A stretch of 64,000 nt of DNA from Citricoccus sp. K5 (GCF_902506195.1 NZ_LR732817.1:451147-515146), one strand, 5' to 3'; positions 21,469-30,650 are shown, counted from the stretch's first letter. Notes: a model not told the origin generated them from the letters alone. Made by a program: numbers and translations.

Positions 21469-21533
21469 GCCACGTCAGCCGCTCACTCCAGTTCATACCG
21501 GTACGCCCGTCTGCGAGCGATACTTTGTGACTT

Positions 21534-21549
21534 TGTGAAAAATTTCACG
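21534..21549. promoter_or_regulatory. CRP/GlxR-type operator upstream of ndh
   Basis: TGTGA-N6-TCACG matches the CRP/GlxR consensus TGTGA-N6-TCACA at nine of ten positions and sits in a wider 22-base near-palindrome (21531-21552). Its centre lies about 40 bases before the presumed leaderless start at 21581, the class II activator position overlapping the -35 region. A TAGGCT -10 element is at 21568-21573. Confidence 0.7.
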
Positions 21550-21580
21550 AAGTGCGGTGAGCGGGGCTAGGCTGGGTGTC

Positions 21581-23002
21581 ATGGCAATCACTCCGCAGCT
21601 GTCCCCGAAGCCCCGTGTCCTCATCGTCGGCGGCGGTTACGCCGGCCTGTACGTCGCCAAGAACCTGGAGAAGAAGGTCAAGGAGCGTGGCGGTGTCGTC
21701 ACCCTCGTGGACCCGAACCCGTACATGACCTACCAGCCGTTCCTCCCGGAGGTCGTCGGCGGGAACATCGAGCCCCGGCACATCGTGGTGGACCACCGCA
21801 CCCACCTGAAGAACTCCGAGATCGTCCAGGGCAAGGTCATCAAGGTCGAGCACGCCCGCAAGACCGCCACCATCCAGACGCAGGACGGCTCCGAATTCGA
21901 GATCCCGTACCAGGACGTCGTCATGACCGCCGGCGCCACCACCCGCGTGTTCCCGATCCCGGGCCTGGGTGAGGCCGGCATCGGCATGAAGACCGTGCAG
22001 GAGGCCGTCCAGCTGCGGAACCAGATCCTGGACCGCCTCGAGATCGCCTCCACCATGACCGACGCCGCGGCCCGCAGCCGCGCCCTGACCTTCGCCGTCG
22101 TCGGCGGCGGCTTCAACGGCGTCGAGACCATCTCGGAGATGGAGGACCTGATCCGGTCCGTCATCAAGAAGAACCCGCGCCTGGCCCAGTCCGATGCGCG
22201 CATCGTCCTGATCGAGGCCATGGGCAAGATCATGCCGGAGGTCGGTGAGGACCAGGCCGTCGAGGTCGTCGAGCACCTGAAGTCCCGCGGCATCGAGGTC
22301 CTGCTCAACACCTCGCTGGCCGGTGCCGAGGGCGGCGTCCTCAAGCTCATCAACATGCAGGACAAGTCCGACGCCGGCTCCTTCGAGACCGACACCCTCG
22401 TCTGGACCGCCGGAGTGGCCGCCAACGCCGTGGCCAAGCAGACCGATTTCCCGGTCGAACAGCGTGGCCGGATCGAGGTCACCCCGACCCTGCAGATCTC
22501 CGACGGTGACGGCGGGGTCCTCGAGGGCGCCTGGGGCGCCGGTGACGTGTGCGCCGTGCCGGACCTGACCGGCGACGGCCCCGGAGGCCACTGCGTTCCC
22601 AACGCCCAGCACGCGGTGCGCCAGGCCAAGCGCCTCGCCGCCAACCTGCTGGCCGTGCGCTTCGGTGAGGGTGCCGTGGAGGAATACGTCCACAAGTCCC
22701 TCGGTGCCGTGGCCGGCCTCGGCTTCGGCAAGGGCGTCGGCAATCCGATGGGCCTCAAGCTCAGCGGCGTGCCGGCGTGGCTGGCCCACCGCGGCTACCA
22801 CGGCCTGGCCATGCCCACGTATGAGCGCAAGGCCCGCGTGGTCTCCGACTGGCTTCTGTCCGTGGTCTTCGGCCGGGACACCACACCGATCGAGGGCCTC
22901 GAGAACCCGCACAACCCCTTCCTCGAGGCAGCTGGCGGCGAGCTCAAGCCGGGCCGCTTCGACAACCCGAAGGTGCTGGAGTCCGCGAAGTCCTCGAAGT
23001 AG
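21581..23002 (+). CDS. ndh: Type II NADH dehydrogenase (NDH-2)
   Basis: Single-subunit, non-proton-pumping NADH:menaquinone oxidoreductase bound to the inner membrane face. The 473-residue protein has FAD site VLIVGGGYAGL near the N-terminus, NAD site AVVGGGFNGVE near residue 170, YQPFLPEVVGG, WTAGVAAN and WGAGDVCAVPD. The C-terminal region should form the amphipathic membrane anchor. ATG 21581 follows TAGGCT by 7 bases, so the mRNA is probably leaderless. A CRP-like site upstream suggests control by cAMP-type signalling. Confidence 0.95.
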   Translation: MAITPQLSPKPRVLIVGGGYAGLYVAKNLEKKVKERGGVVTLVDPNPYMTYQPFLPEVVGGNIEPRHIVVDHRTHLKNSEIVQGKVIKVEHARKTATIQTQDGSEFEIPYQDVVMTAGATTRVFPIPGLGEAGIGMKTVQEAVQLRNQILDRLEIASTMTDAAARSRALTFAVVGGGFNGVETISEMEDLIRSVIKKNPRLAQSDARIVLIEAMGKIMPEVGEDQAVEVVEHLKSRGIEVLLNTSLAGAEGGVLKLINMQDKSDAGSFETDTLVWTAGVAANAVAKQTDFPVEQRGRIEVTPTLQISDGDGGVLEGAWGAGDVCAVPDLTGDGPGGHCVPNAQHAVRQAKRLAANLLAVRFGEGAVEEYVHKSLGAVAGLGFGKGVGNPMGLKLSGVPAWLAHRGYHGLAMPTYERKARVVSDWLLSVVFGRDTTPIEGLENPHNPFLEAAGGELKPGRFDNPKVLESAKSSK

Positions 23003-23027
23003 GTCTCGCAGTACGCCTCGGCTCCAT

Positions 23028-23061
23028 GGCGGCCCGGTACCCTTGACGGTTCCGGGCCGCC
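23028..23061 (+). terminator. Hairpin after ndh
   Basis: Perfect 10-base-pair arms GGCGGCCCGG (23028-23037) and CCGGGCCGCC (23052-23061), loop 14 bases. The loop contains TACCCT at 23038-23043, which could serve as -10 of the tRNA gene that starts 29 bases further on. Confidence 0.65.
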
Positions 23062-23071
23062 GTCGAATCCA

Positions 23072-23145
23072 GCCCCCATAGCCCAATTGGCAGAGGCAGG
23101 AGACTTAAAATCTCTGTGTTGTGGGTTCGAGTCCCACTGGGGGCA
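23072..23145 (+). tRNA. tRNA-Leu (anticodon UAA)
   Basis: 74 bases with a perfect 7-bp acceptor stem (GCCCCCA/TGGGGGC), a short D stem with GG in the loop, an anticodon stem GGAGA/TCTCT (one G-U pair) around CTTAAAA, giving anticodon TAA, and T arm GTGGG-TTCGAGT-CCCAC. Discriminator base is A; the CCA end is not encoded. The variable region is only five bases (GTGTT), whereas bacterial tRNA-Leu normally has a long class II arm. The anticodon still points to leucine UUA/UUG codons. Confidence 0.88.
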
Positions 23146-23353
23146 CTGTCCGGACGTCTGCCCGGCCCCGGCACGGTTGTTCGCCCCCACTGGCCGTTAA
23201 GCCGTCAGCGGAGGGAAGGGGCCGCCGTCCGTTGTCAGGTTGCTTTTCAGGTTCGGCAGATAGACTGTCAGCAGTCCCCATGACGTCCATGCCGCGCCAC
23301 CCGGCCGGAGAGCACGACCGTGGACCGCACGCGACCAGCAGAGGAGATGGCCA

Positions 23354-24259
23354 GTGGCCAACCCCGTCTTCAACAGCAAGAACTTCCAGGAACAGATGCA
23401 CTCCGGTGATGGCCGGGGTGGCGCTGCCACGCAGCAGGCGCCGGGCTGGTACCAGGGTGGTTCCCGGGGCCAGGCTCCGCAGGGCCAGACTCAGCAGCCG
23501 CAGTTCGGCCAGCGGGCGCCGCAGGGCCAGCCGAGCCAGCAGTACACCCCGGAGCAGCTGGAGCAGATGTACGCCCAGCCTGCCGCGGGTCCGGCTGACA
23601 CGGGCCGGATGAGCTACAACGACGTCATCGCCAAGACCGTCATCACCCTGCTGCTCGTCGTGGCCGGTGCCGCCGTCGGTTGGAACATGCCGGCCCTCAT
23701 GCTGCCCGGTGCGATCGTCGGCCTGGTCCTGGGACTCGTCAACGCCTTCAAGCGCGAGCCCTCGCCCGTGCTCATCCTGATCTACGCCGCCGCGCAGGGA
23801 CTGTTCCTCGGTGGCATCTCCGGCGTCTTCGAACAGATGTGGCCGGGCATCGCGGTCCAGGCCGTGCTGGCCACGCTCTGCGTGTTCGCCGTGACCCTCG
23901 CGCTCTTCGCCTCCGGCAAGTGGCGCGTCTCGAAGAAGTCCGTGAAGATCTTCATGGTCGCGATGATCGGCTACGCGCTGTTCTCCGTGGTCAACCTCTT
24001 CCTGATGCTCTTCGGTGTCACGGACGCCATGTTCGGCCTCCGCGGCGAGTTCCCGCTGCTGGGTCTGGGCATCGGCCTCCTCGCCGTGTTCCTGGCCGCG
24101 TTCTCGCTGATCATGGACTTCACCGCCATCACGCAGGGCGTCAAGGCCGGGGCCCCGCAGAAGTACTCCTGGTCCGCCGCCTTCGGCCTCACCGTGACCC
24201 TGGTGTGGCTCTACGTCGAGATCCTGCGCATCCTGGCGATCCTGCGCGGCAACGACTGA
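23354..24259 (+). CDS. Bax inhibitor-1/YccA family membrane protein
   Basis: 301-residue integral membrane protein of the actinobacterial Bax-inhibitor-1 type (YccA-like). The first 90 residues are hydrophilic and Gln/Gly-rich with repeated QAPQGQ-like units; seven hydrophobic helices follow from residue 93, with FKREPSPVLILIYAAAQGLFLG and SLIMDFTAI typical of the family. Family members are proposed calcium or ion leak channels; a role here is inferred only. GTG 23354 has AGGAG nine bases before it. TAGACT at 23261-23266 is a candidate -10, giving a leader of about 80 bases. Confidence 0.88.
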   Translation: MANPVFNSKNFQEQMHSGDGRGGAATQQAPGWYQGGSRGQAPQGQTQQPQFGQRAPQGQPSQQYTPEQLEQMYAQPAAGPADTGRMSYNDVIAKTVITLLLVVAGAAVGWNMPALMLPGAIVGLVLGLVNAFKREPSPVLILIYAAAQGLFLGGISGVFEQMWPGIAVQAVLATLCVFAVTLALFASGKWRVSKKSVKIFMVAMIGYALFSVVNLFLMLFGVTDAMFGLRGEFPLLGLGIGLLAVFLAAFSLIMDFTAITQGVKAGAPQKYSWSAAFGLTVTLVWLYVEILRILAILRGND

Positions 24260-24283
24260 CCACGCACTGAACCGTCCACAGCC

Positions 24284-24331
24284 ATCGGCTGGCTCCGTCC
24301 GGGAGGAACAATCCGGATGGTGCCAGCCGAT
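24284..24331 (+). terminator. Long hairpin after the Bax-inhibitor-type gene
   Basis: Outer arms ATCGGCTGGC (24284-24293) and GCCAGCCGAT (24322-24331) pair perfectly; after one T-T mismatch, an inner 8-bp stem CCGTCCGG/CCGGATGG (one G-U) closes a 10-base loop. It is the longest stem in the window. The downstream sequence TTCTGGGTTA is only slightly T-rich. Confidence 0.75.
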
Positions 24332-24348
24332 TCTGGGTTAATGGAGCC

Positions 24349-25383
24349 ATGAACGAGTCCGAGAACCGTCCCGCCGTCCAGACCGCCGATGAGCCTGCCG
24401 GGCTGCAGTTCGGGGGCCCTGCCGCGACGGGCACCCAGTATGTGCTGCGCCACGGCGGGGCCGAGGCCACCATCACCTCGCTGGCCGGTGCCCTGCGCCG
24501 TTATGAGGTGGACGGAACGGCGTTGGTGGAGACCTACGGCGCGGACGAGATTCCGCCCTCGGCCTGTGGCATCCAGTTGTCCCCGTGGCCCAACCGCGTG
24601 CGGGACGGGCGCTGGACGCTGGACGGCGTCACCCAGCAGCTCGACCTCACGGAACCGTCCCGTTCCAACGCCAGTCACGGACTGCTGCGCAACACCGCCT
24701 TCGTCCCGGCCGAGCAGACGGGCCGCCGGGTGGTCCTGCGCGGCGAGATCCACCCCCAGCACGGCTACCCGTTCCGTCTCACCCACCAGGTCACCTACGC
24801 CCTGGACGACGACGGCGCCCTCGCCGTCCACCAGCAGGTCACCAACCATTCAGGCCGGCCGGCCCCGGTCGCCTTCGGCGCCCACCCCTTCCTGCGGATC
24901 GGAGACGTTCCCAGCGAGCAGCTGGTGCTGACGCTGCGGGCGGCCACCCGGGTGCTGACCGATGATCGGCTCATTCCCACCGGGACGGCCCCGGTCCACG
25001 AAACGGCCGAGGACTTCCGTGAGGGCCGGCAGGTGGGCACCGGCCTGCTCGACGCGGCGTTCACCGATCTGGAGCCGGGCGACGACGGCCGCCATCACCA
25101 CACACTGTCTGCTCCGGATGGGCGTAGCGTGGAGCTCTGGACGGACCCGGCCTTCGGCTATGTCCACATCTTCTTCACGGACCGATTCCCCGGCCGTCAC
25201 CGTGCCGTGGCGATGGAGCCGATGACGGCTCCGGCCAACGCCCTGAACAGCGGCGACGGACTGGTATGGATCGATCCGGGGAAGCACCTGGAGGCCGCCT
25301 GGGGTATCTCGCACCACGGTTCACTGAACCGTTCCTCTCACCTTTCACACGACCGACCACACCCTGAGGAGGAAATCCGTTGA
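24349..25383 (+). CDS. Aldose 1-epimerase family protein
   Basis: 344-residue galactose mutarotase-like enzyme, interconverting sugar anomers in the cytoplasm. NASHGLLRN and GAHPFLRIGD contain histidines placed as the catalytic pair of the family, and FADRFPGRHRAVAMEP-like FTDRFPGRHRAVAMEPM lies near the C-terminus with the catalytic glutamate. ATG 24349 follows GGAG closely and TTAATG (24338-24343) could be its -10. TTGA overlap with the next gene shows coupling, although the two products have no obvious shared role. Confidence 0.9.
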   Translation: MNESENRPAVQTADEPAGLQFGGPAATGTQYVLRHGGAEATITSLAGALRRYEVDGTALVETYGADEIPPSACGIQLSPWPNRVRDGRWTLDGVTQQLDLTEPSRSNASHGLLRNTAFVPAEQTGRRVVLRGEIHPQHGYPFRLTHQVTYALDDDGALAVHQQVTNHSGRPAPVAFGAHPFLRIGDVPSEQLVLTLRAATRVLTDDRLIPTGTAPVHETAEDFREGRQVGTGLLDAAFTDLEPGDDGRHHHTLSAPDGRSVELWTDPAFGYVHIFFTDRFPGRHRAVAMEPMTAPANALNSGDGLVWIDPGKHLEAAWGISHHGSLNRSSHLSHDRPHPEEEIR

Positions 25384-27050
25384 GCACTCGACCAGAGTCT
25401 GGGGCCCCGGACGCTCCGGTTCCCGGGCTGCCCGAAGTCCCGGGCCCCCAGCCTGAAGCCCGGGTGCCGGACCCCCTCCTGACCGCGCCCGACCAGGCCA
25501 ACCGGGTGGCGGCCGACGTCCCCTACGGGCTGACGGTGGCCGCCGCCTGGTCCTGGCGGGTGCTGCTCGTGCTGGCGATGGCCGGGGCCGGCATCTGGCT
25601 GCTGAGCCATGTCTCCCTCCTGGTCATCCCCCTGATCGTGGCGGCCCTGTTGTCCACCCTCCTCGCGCCGATCCACAAGCGGTTCGTGGGGTGGGGCCTC
25701 CCACGGGGACTGTCCGTGACCGGCGTCATCCTCGGATTCATCGTCGTCGTCCTGGGCCTGCTCACCCTCGTCGGCCAGCAGCTCGCCGTGGGATTCACGG
25801 ACATGCGGGATCAGATCGTGGTGGGCGTCCAAGGCATCGTCGTCTGGCTGGAGTCCTTCGGCGTCACGACGGACCAGTGGAACGACATCCTCTCGGACCT
25901 CGGCGAGGCGGTTCGAGCCAACAGCCAGACCATCCTCTCGGGTGCCCTGGGCTTCGGTTCCACCGCCGGCAACCTCGCCGCCGGCACGGTGCTGGCCGTC
26001 TTCGCGCTGATCTTCTTCCTCTATGACGGCCGGAGGATCTGGCGGTTCTGCCTGAACTTCGTCCCCGCCCGCCATCGCATCGCCATCGACGGCGCCGGAG
26101 ATGTCGGCTGGACCTCCCTCGGCAGTTACGTCCGGGTCCAGATCTTCGTGGCGTTCGTGGATGCCCTGGGCATCGGACTGGGGGCCTTGATCCTCGGCGT
26201 GCCGCTGGCCCTGCCCCTCGGTGTGCTGGTGTTCTTCGGCTCGTTCATCCCCCTCGTGGGTGCGTTCCTGACCGGCGCGGTGGCCGTGTTGCTGGCGCTC
26301 GTGGCCAACGGCTGGGTGAATGCCCTGATCATGCTTGGCGTGGTCCTCCTGGTCCAGCAGATCGAAGGCAACGTCCTGCAGCCGTTGGTCATGGGGCGTG
26401 CAGTCAGCCTGCACCCGTTGGCCGTGTTCCTGGCCGTGGCCGGGGGCACCGCGGTGATGGGCCTGGTCGGCGCGATCTTCGCCGTGCCGTTGATGGCCTT
26501 CCTGAACTCCACCATCAAGTACCTCCACGCCAAGCCGTGGCTCGAGAACGAACCCGAACCCGCGGCGGCCTCGGACTACCGCGATACCCGACTCAAGGAC
26601 CGGGCCGCCGGTCTGGAGGGGCCCTGGGGCCGGGCCTATGTGACCATCGACGGCGTGGTCCGCCGGGCCACGAGTGGTGCTGGCGGATCCAGCAGATCCG
26701 GTGACGGCGGAGCATCCGGCAGCGCTGGTGGCACCGCTCCCAGTGCTGCCGAGAGTGCGCTGTCAGCCAGGCGGCGACGTCAGGCCCGCCGCCAACTCAA
26801 GCGGTCACAGTCCCGCTCGCGTTTCCTGCCTGGCCGTTTCCGCAAGGATCGCGATGGGAGTGCTGACACCGACTCATATGTTGACCCTGATGCCCGTCCC
26901 GACGCCGGCCCAGAGGCCGATACTGGTGCCCCAGTCGACCCCGGAACCGGCACCTCGGGCAATCTTCGCGGCAGAGGGTCCGCGGGGGAGGACAATACGG
27001 GGATGGACCACTCCGGCCGCCGGCCGGACCGAAACGGAGGACCACAGTGA
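25380..27050 (+). CDS. AI-2E family transporter
   Basis: 556-residue membrane protein of the AI-2E/PerM/UPF0118 family. TTG 25380 is chosen because GAGGAGG sits seven bases upstream and the stop of the epimerase overlaps it. About eight membrane helices lie between residues 55 and 380; the GSFIPLVGAFLTGAVAVLLAL and QQIEGNVLQPLVMGRAVSLHP stretches are family hallmarks. The last 160 residues are a hydrophilic tail, basic at first (RRRRQARRQLKR-type) then Asp/Gly-rich, not part of the family core. Substrate unknown; some relatives are Na+/H+ antiporters or export signals. Confidence 0.9.
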   Translation: MSTRPESGAPDAPVPGLPEVPGPQPEARVPDPLLTAPDQANRVAADVPYGLTVAAAWSWRVLLVLAMAGAGIWLLSHVSLLVIPLIVAALLSTLLAPIHKRFVGWGLPRGLSVTGVILGFIVVVLGLLTLVGQQLAVGFTDMRDQIVVGVQGIVVWLESFGVTTDQWNDILSDLGEAVRANSQTILSGALGFGSTAGNLAAGTVLAVFALIFFLYDGRRIWRFCLNFVPARHRIAIDGAGDVGWTSLGSYVRVQIFVAFVDALGIGLGALILGVPLALPLGVLVFFGSFIPLVGAFLTGAVAVLLALVANGWVNALIMLGVVLLVQQIEGNVLQPLVMGRAVSLHPLAVFLAVAGGTAVMGLVGAIFAVPLMAFLNSTIKYLHAKPWLENEPEPAAASDYRDTRLKDRAAGLEGPWGRAYVTIDGVVRRATSGAGGSSRSGDGGASGSAGGTAPSAAESALSARRRRQARRQLKRSQSRSRFLPGRFRKDRDGSADTDSYVDPDARPDAGPEADTGAPVDPGTGTSGNLRGRGSAGEDNTGMDHSGRRPDRNGGPQ

Positions 27051-28351
27051 CGACCACCCCCCAGAGCAGTGCAGAGGCCGCGACGGGTACGGCTGCCGAC
27101 CGCGCCGAATTCCCGGGACTTCCCGTCACCCTGGCGGACATCGAGGAGGCCCGACGACTGTTGGACGGGGTCATCGTCCCCACGCCGCTGGACCACTCCA
27201 GGGCCCTGGGCCGGCTCACGGACTCCGTGGTTCACCTCAAGTGCGAGAATCTGCAGCGTGCCGGCTCCTTCAAGGTGCGCGGCGCCTACGTCCGGATGGC
27301 CAAGCTCTCCGAGGACGAGCGCGCTCGCGGGGTCGTGGCGGCGTCCGCTGGCAACCATGCCCAGGGGGTGGCCTTGGCAGCATCCAAGCTGGGGATCAAG
27401 GCGACCATCTTCATGCCCCGCGGCGTTGCGTTGCCGAAGTTGCAGGCCACGAAGGATCACGGCGCCGAGGTGATGCTGCACGGCAACAACGTAGATGAGG
27501 CCCTGTCCGAGGCGCAGCGCTATGCGGACGAGTCCGGCTCGGTTTTCATCCATCCCTTCGACAATGCCGACGTGGTGGCCGGTCAGGGCACGATCGGCCT
27601 GGAGATCCTCGAGCAGGATCCGGAGGTGGACACACTGGTGATGGGCATCGGTGGCGGCGGCCTGCTCGCCGGCGTGGCCGTGGCCGTCAAGGAGATGGCC
27701 CGCCGTCAGGGCCGGCACATCAACATCATCGGCGTCCAGGCGGAGAACGCCGCAGCCTACCCGCCGTCGCTGGCCGCAGACGCCGTGGTGCCGCTCTCCC
27801 ACGTCTCGACCATCGCCGACGGCATCGCCGTGGGCAAGCCCGGCCAGATTCCCTTCCAGATCATCAAGGAACTCGTGGACGGAGTCGTCACCGTATCCGA
27901 GGACGCGATCGCCAATGCGCTGGTGTTCTTGCTGGAGCGGTCCAAGATGGTGGTCGAGCCCGCCGGCGTGGTGGGCGTGGCCGCGTTGTTGGAGGGCAAG
28001 CTGGCAGAACTCGGGATCGAGTCCAAGCACACCGTGGCCGTACTCTCCGGTGGCAACGTGGACCCGATGCTGATGCTCAAGGTCATCCAGTCCGGCCTGG
28101 CCGCGGGTGGTCGCTACCTGACCGTCAAGATCTCCCTGCGAGACCGTCCCGGCGAGCTGTCCAACATCTCCCGGATTATCTCCGAGACCGAGGCCAACGT
28201 CACCCGGGTGGACCACAGCCGCATCGGCGGCTCGCTCAGCATGGGGGACGTGACCATAACGATCGACATGGAGACTCGCGGACCCGAGCACTCCGAGCAG
28301 GTCCTGGGCCGATTGCGCTCCTCCGGCTACCAGCCGGTCGTGCAGCACTAG
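27047..28351 (+). CDS. ilvA: Threonine dehydratase (threonine ammonia-lyase)
   Basis: PLP enzyme turning threonine into 2-oxobutyrate and ammonia, first step to isoleucine. The PLP lysine lies in RAGSFKVRGAY, the phosphate-binding loop in GGGGLLAGV, and SAGNHAQGVALAA matches the fold-type II signature. A C-terminal ACT-type regulatory domain (from about residue 345, YLTVKISLRDRPGELSNI) suggests allosteric control. At 434 residues it resembles the shorter form with one ACT unit. GTGA overlap with the transporter gene indicates coupling. Confidence 0.94.
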   Translation: MTTTPQSSAEAATGTAADRAEFPGLPVTLADIEEARRLLDGVIVPTPLDHSRALGRLTDSVVHLKCENLQRAGSFKVRGAYVRMAKLSEDERARGVVAASAGNHAQGVALAASKLGIKATIFMPRGVALPKLQATKDHGAEVMLHGNNVDEALSEAQRYADESGSVFIHPFDNADVVAGQGTIGLEILEQDPEVDTLVMGIGGGGLLAGVAVAVKEMARRQGRHINIIGVQAENAAAYPPSLAADAVVPLSHVSTIADGIAVGKPGQIPFQIIKELVDGVVTVSEDAIANALVFLLERSKMVVEPAGVVGVAALLEGKLAELGIESKHTVAVLSGGNVDPMLMLKVIQSGLAAGGRYLTVKISLRDRPGELSNISRIISETEANVTRVDHSRIGGSLSMGDVTITIDMETRGPEHSEQVLGRLRSSGYQPVVQH

Positions 28352-28399
28352 CAGGGTTCCTCTGAACGGCTCACGCATCCCGATCCTGAGGCGCCACAT

Positions 28400-30430
28400 C
28401 TAAGCCGCCAGACCAGGACGCCAATAGAAGTTGCGGCGGGGCCGCCGTTCGGGGTCGAGGTACTGGGCCGGGATGAACCACGGGATGCCCTGGCGGACGG
28501 AGATCTCCCAGGCTCCGGCGTGAACGGCGTGGTGGTGGTGTGAGCACAGCAGTGCTCCGTTCTCCACCGACGTCGGACCGCCGTCCTCCCAATGGTGGAT
28601 GTGGTGGGCTTCGCACCACGGTGCCGGAATCGAGCAACCGGGTGCCGTGCAACCACCGTCCCGGGCGGTGACGGCGCGCCTGAGCTGAGGCGTGAACAAC
28701 CGTTTGGATCGCCCCACGTCCAGGACCTCGCCGCTGCCGCCCAGGACAACCGGGATCAGATCGGCCTCGCACGCAAGCTGTCGGATCGTCTGTGGATTGA
28801 CGTCTCCCACGTAGGACGTGGTCGAGATCGTCCGATCATGGCGTCCCGGCGGACCCGGCGGACCCGGCGGACCCGGCGGACCCGGCGGACCCGGCGGACC
28901 CGGCGGACCCGGCGGACCCGGCGGACCAGATGGGCCGGGTGGACCGGGTGGATCAAGGACTCCGGATGATCCGCTCGAGCCGCTTCGTGGAGTCCGTTCG
29001 TCGAAGTGCACGTCATCCGCAGCGCCGAATCGGGCGAACAGGGTTTCGTAGTCGATGACCGCCATGATCTGGGGCCGGGCCCGGCTCCTGAGTCCAGGCC
29101 GGGCGTTGCCCGTCGGGTTCGTGTTCCCGGTACTGCGGCCGTCCGCGTCCATGCCCGTCTCAGGGCCGAGTCCGACCAGGGCCAGCGCGCCGGTCAAAGC
29201 ACTGACGAGCCCGTCGAGTTCTCGTTGAGCGCGGCTGCGTCCGTCGAGGGCGTCAATCACGGACCGTTCAGTTGCACAGCCTGCATCACCGGTGCCCGTG
29301 CCCGTGCCGGTGTCGGTGTCGGTGCTGGTGCTGGTGCCGGTGCGATCTTGGTTTCGATTCTTCGGGTCCGTGTTGCAGTCAGAGCGAGTCGTCCGGGGGC
29401 TGGAGGCAGCGGAGACCACCGTCTTGAGAACTTCATGCTGGGCGTCGCTGGCCAGCAGTGTCCACTGATGCAGCCCCTTGCCCGGTCCGCGGTAGAACAG
29501 CCCTTGCATGGCCTTGAGCTGGGCGTCGGTCGGTTCGGAACCGTCTGGATTGACCACGGCTTCGAAACGCTGCCGCCAGTGCGCGCAGACCTTTCTCAGC
29601 GTATCCGGATCCAGATCCCGGGCCTGGGCGACGAGCAGCCGTTCACCGTCCGCGATAAGGCCGTCCACCGTTCCGGGAGCCGTGTCTGCCAGGACGGCCT
29701 CGCGGTGCGCGGAGGCGATCGTTCCCACGATCATGTCCACCGCGGCTTCGCCCAGCTCGGCTTTCTGCACCGCCTCGGACAGGACCGGCATATCGGCAGG
29801 TATCACCGTGGTTCGGTCGAGTGTCAGCGACGCCATGGTGTGAGCAGCCCGGGCCAGCAGGGCCTTCGCCTCGCGACGGTCGATCCGCAAGAGATCGCGC
29901 AAGTATTCGGCGCCGTTCCTGAAGGCACACTTTCCGGGCGGGATGCCCAACACTTCCTCTCGAAGTTGGTGTGCCTCGAAAATCCGGTCAGTGTGCCCGG
30001 CCAGGGCGGTCCGCGCGGAGTCGACGGCGCGGGCCAGCGCCTCCACGCCCACATGCAACTCCGGCAGGGACCCGGCCACGTTCTCGCTGGAGGGGGAGTC
30101 CGCATACTCTTGATTGCCCGATTCACGGTCGACGACCGACACGTCCTCGGAGCCTGAAGCTCTGACGATGTGTATGTCCCCGCCATGCGCCCCGGCTCTG
30201 CCGGAATCGTCCGATTCCCCGAAACCGTCAACCTCAGGGTTGGGACGGTCCGCATGGGCGTAGAGGCCCCAGGCAGCGCTACGGTCTTCTGCCGGGTCCT
30301 GCCGGAGGCGGGGCAATCGGTCCGCCAGCCTTGGGTCAGCCAATCGAGAGGAGAGTTCGGCGGCCAAGGCGTGGGATTGCGCCAATAGCTCGGGGAGGGG
30401 CAGCTCAGCCAGCTCATCACTGTCTGCCAT
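28400..30430 (-). CDS. DUF222/HNH endonuclease-domain protein with collagen-like tract
   Basis: 676-residue protein of the actinobacterial DUF222-HNH family, usually present in many copies per genome; function unproven. The DUF222 region spans roughly residues 110-330 and 400-440. The C-terminal HNH nuclease (about 593-636) shows [21 protein letters not shown] and [11 protein letters not shown], with complete zinc and catalytic residues. Two low-complexity inserts separate them: a Thr/Gly/Asp repeat near residue 370 and eleven Gly-Pro-X triplets at about 494-530. ATG 30430 has GGGAGG four bases upstream. It converges with ilvA, leaving 48 bases between stops. Confidence 0.88.
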   Translation of the reverse strand: MADSDELAELPLPELLAQSHALAAELSSRLADPRLADRLPRLRQDPAEDRSAAWGLYAHADRPNPEVDGFGESDDSGRAGAHGGDIHIVRASGSEDVSVVDRESGNQEYADSPSSENVAGSLPELHVGVEALARAVDSARTALAGHTDRIFEAHQLREEVLGIPPGKCAFRNGAEYLRDLLRIDRREAKALLARAAHTMASLTLDRTTVIPADMPVLSEAVQKAELGEAAVDMIVGTIASAHREAVLADTAPGTVDGLIADGERLLVAQARDLDPDTLRKVCAHWRQRFEAVVNPDGSEPTDAQLKAMQGLFYRGPGKGLHQWTLLASDAQHEVLKTVVSAASSPRTTRSDCNTDPKNRNQDRTGTSTSTDTDTGTGTGTGDAGCATERSVIDALDGRSRAQRELDGLVSALTGALALVGLGPETGMDADGRSTGNTNPTGNARPGLRSRARPQIMAVIDYETLFARFGAADDVHFDERTPRSGSSGSSGVLDPPGPPGPSGPPGPPGPPGPPGPPGPPGPPGPPGPPGRHDRTISTTSYVGDVNPQTIRQLACEADLIPVVLGGSGEVLDVGRSKRLFTPQLRRAVTARDGGCTAPGCSIPAPWCEAHHIHHWEDGGPTSVENGALLCSHHHHAVHAGAWEISVRQGIPWFIPAQYLDPERRPRRNFYWRPGLAA
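28846..28952 (-). repeat. 9-bp tandem repeat encoding Gly-Pro-Pro triplets
   Basis: Nine nearly exact copies of the unit GGCGGACCC (28846-28927) followed by degenerate copies to about 28952. On the minus strand it encodes (Gly-Pro-Pro)n inside the HNH gene. As the period is a multiple of three, slippage would change length without shifting frame. Confidence 0.9.
29291..29343 (-). repeat. Six-base-period repeat inside the HNH gene
   Basis: GGTGCC/GGTGTC/GGTGCT units repeat with a six-base period and encode alternating Thr-Gly, Thr-Asp and Thr-Ser dipeptides on the minus strand. This is a low-complexity linker of the DUF222-HNH protein. Confidence 0.75.
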
Positions 30431-30650
30431 GGACCCTCCCGTCCTGTGCCCTTGAACCGTTGTCCACCAGCCATGATGGAGTAGTACTGGTATTCGAACA
30501 TGACGGGCGGACGAGTTAAGCGCTGAGGGCTCCAGATGTGGTCGGCACGCCTCAAGCTGGGCGGTGTGGAGGGCAGTGTGGAGGACGAGGCGGACCGAGA
30601 GTTGCGTACGCGGTTGCTCAGGAAAGCGGCGGGGACTGGGGGTGACGACC

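Noticed and set aside
28818-29051. Plus-strand Gly-Gly-Pro repeat protein opposite the HNH gene
   Set aside because: It is the complementary reading of the 9-bp repeat; the minus-strand frame continues into an intact HNH domain on one side and DUF222 on the other.
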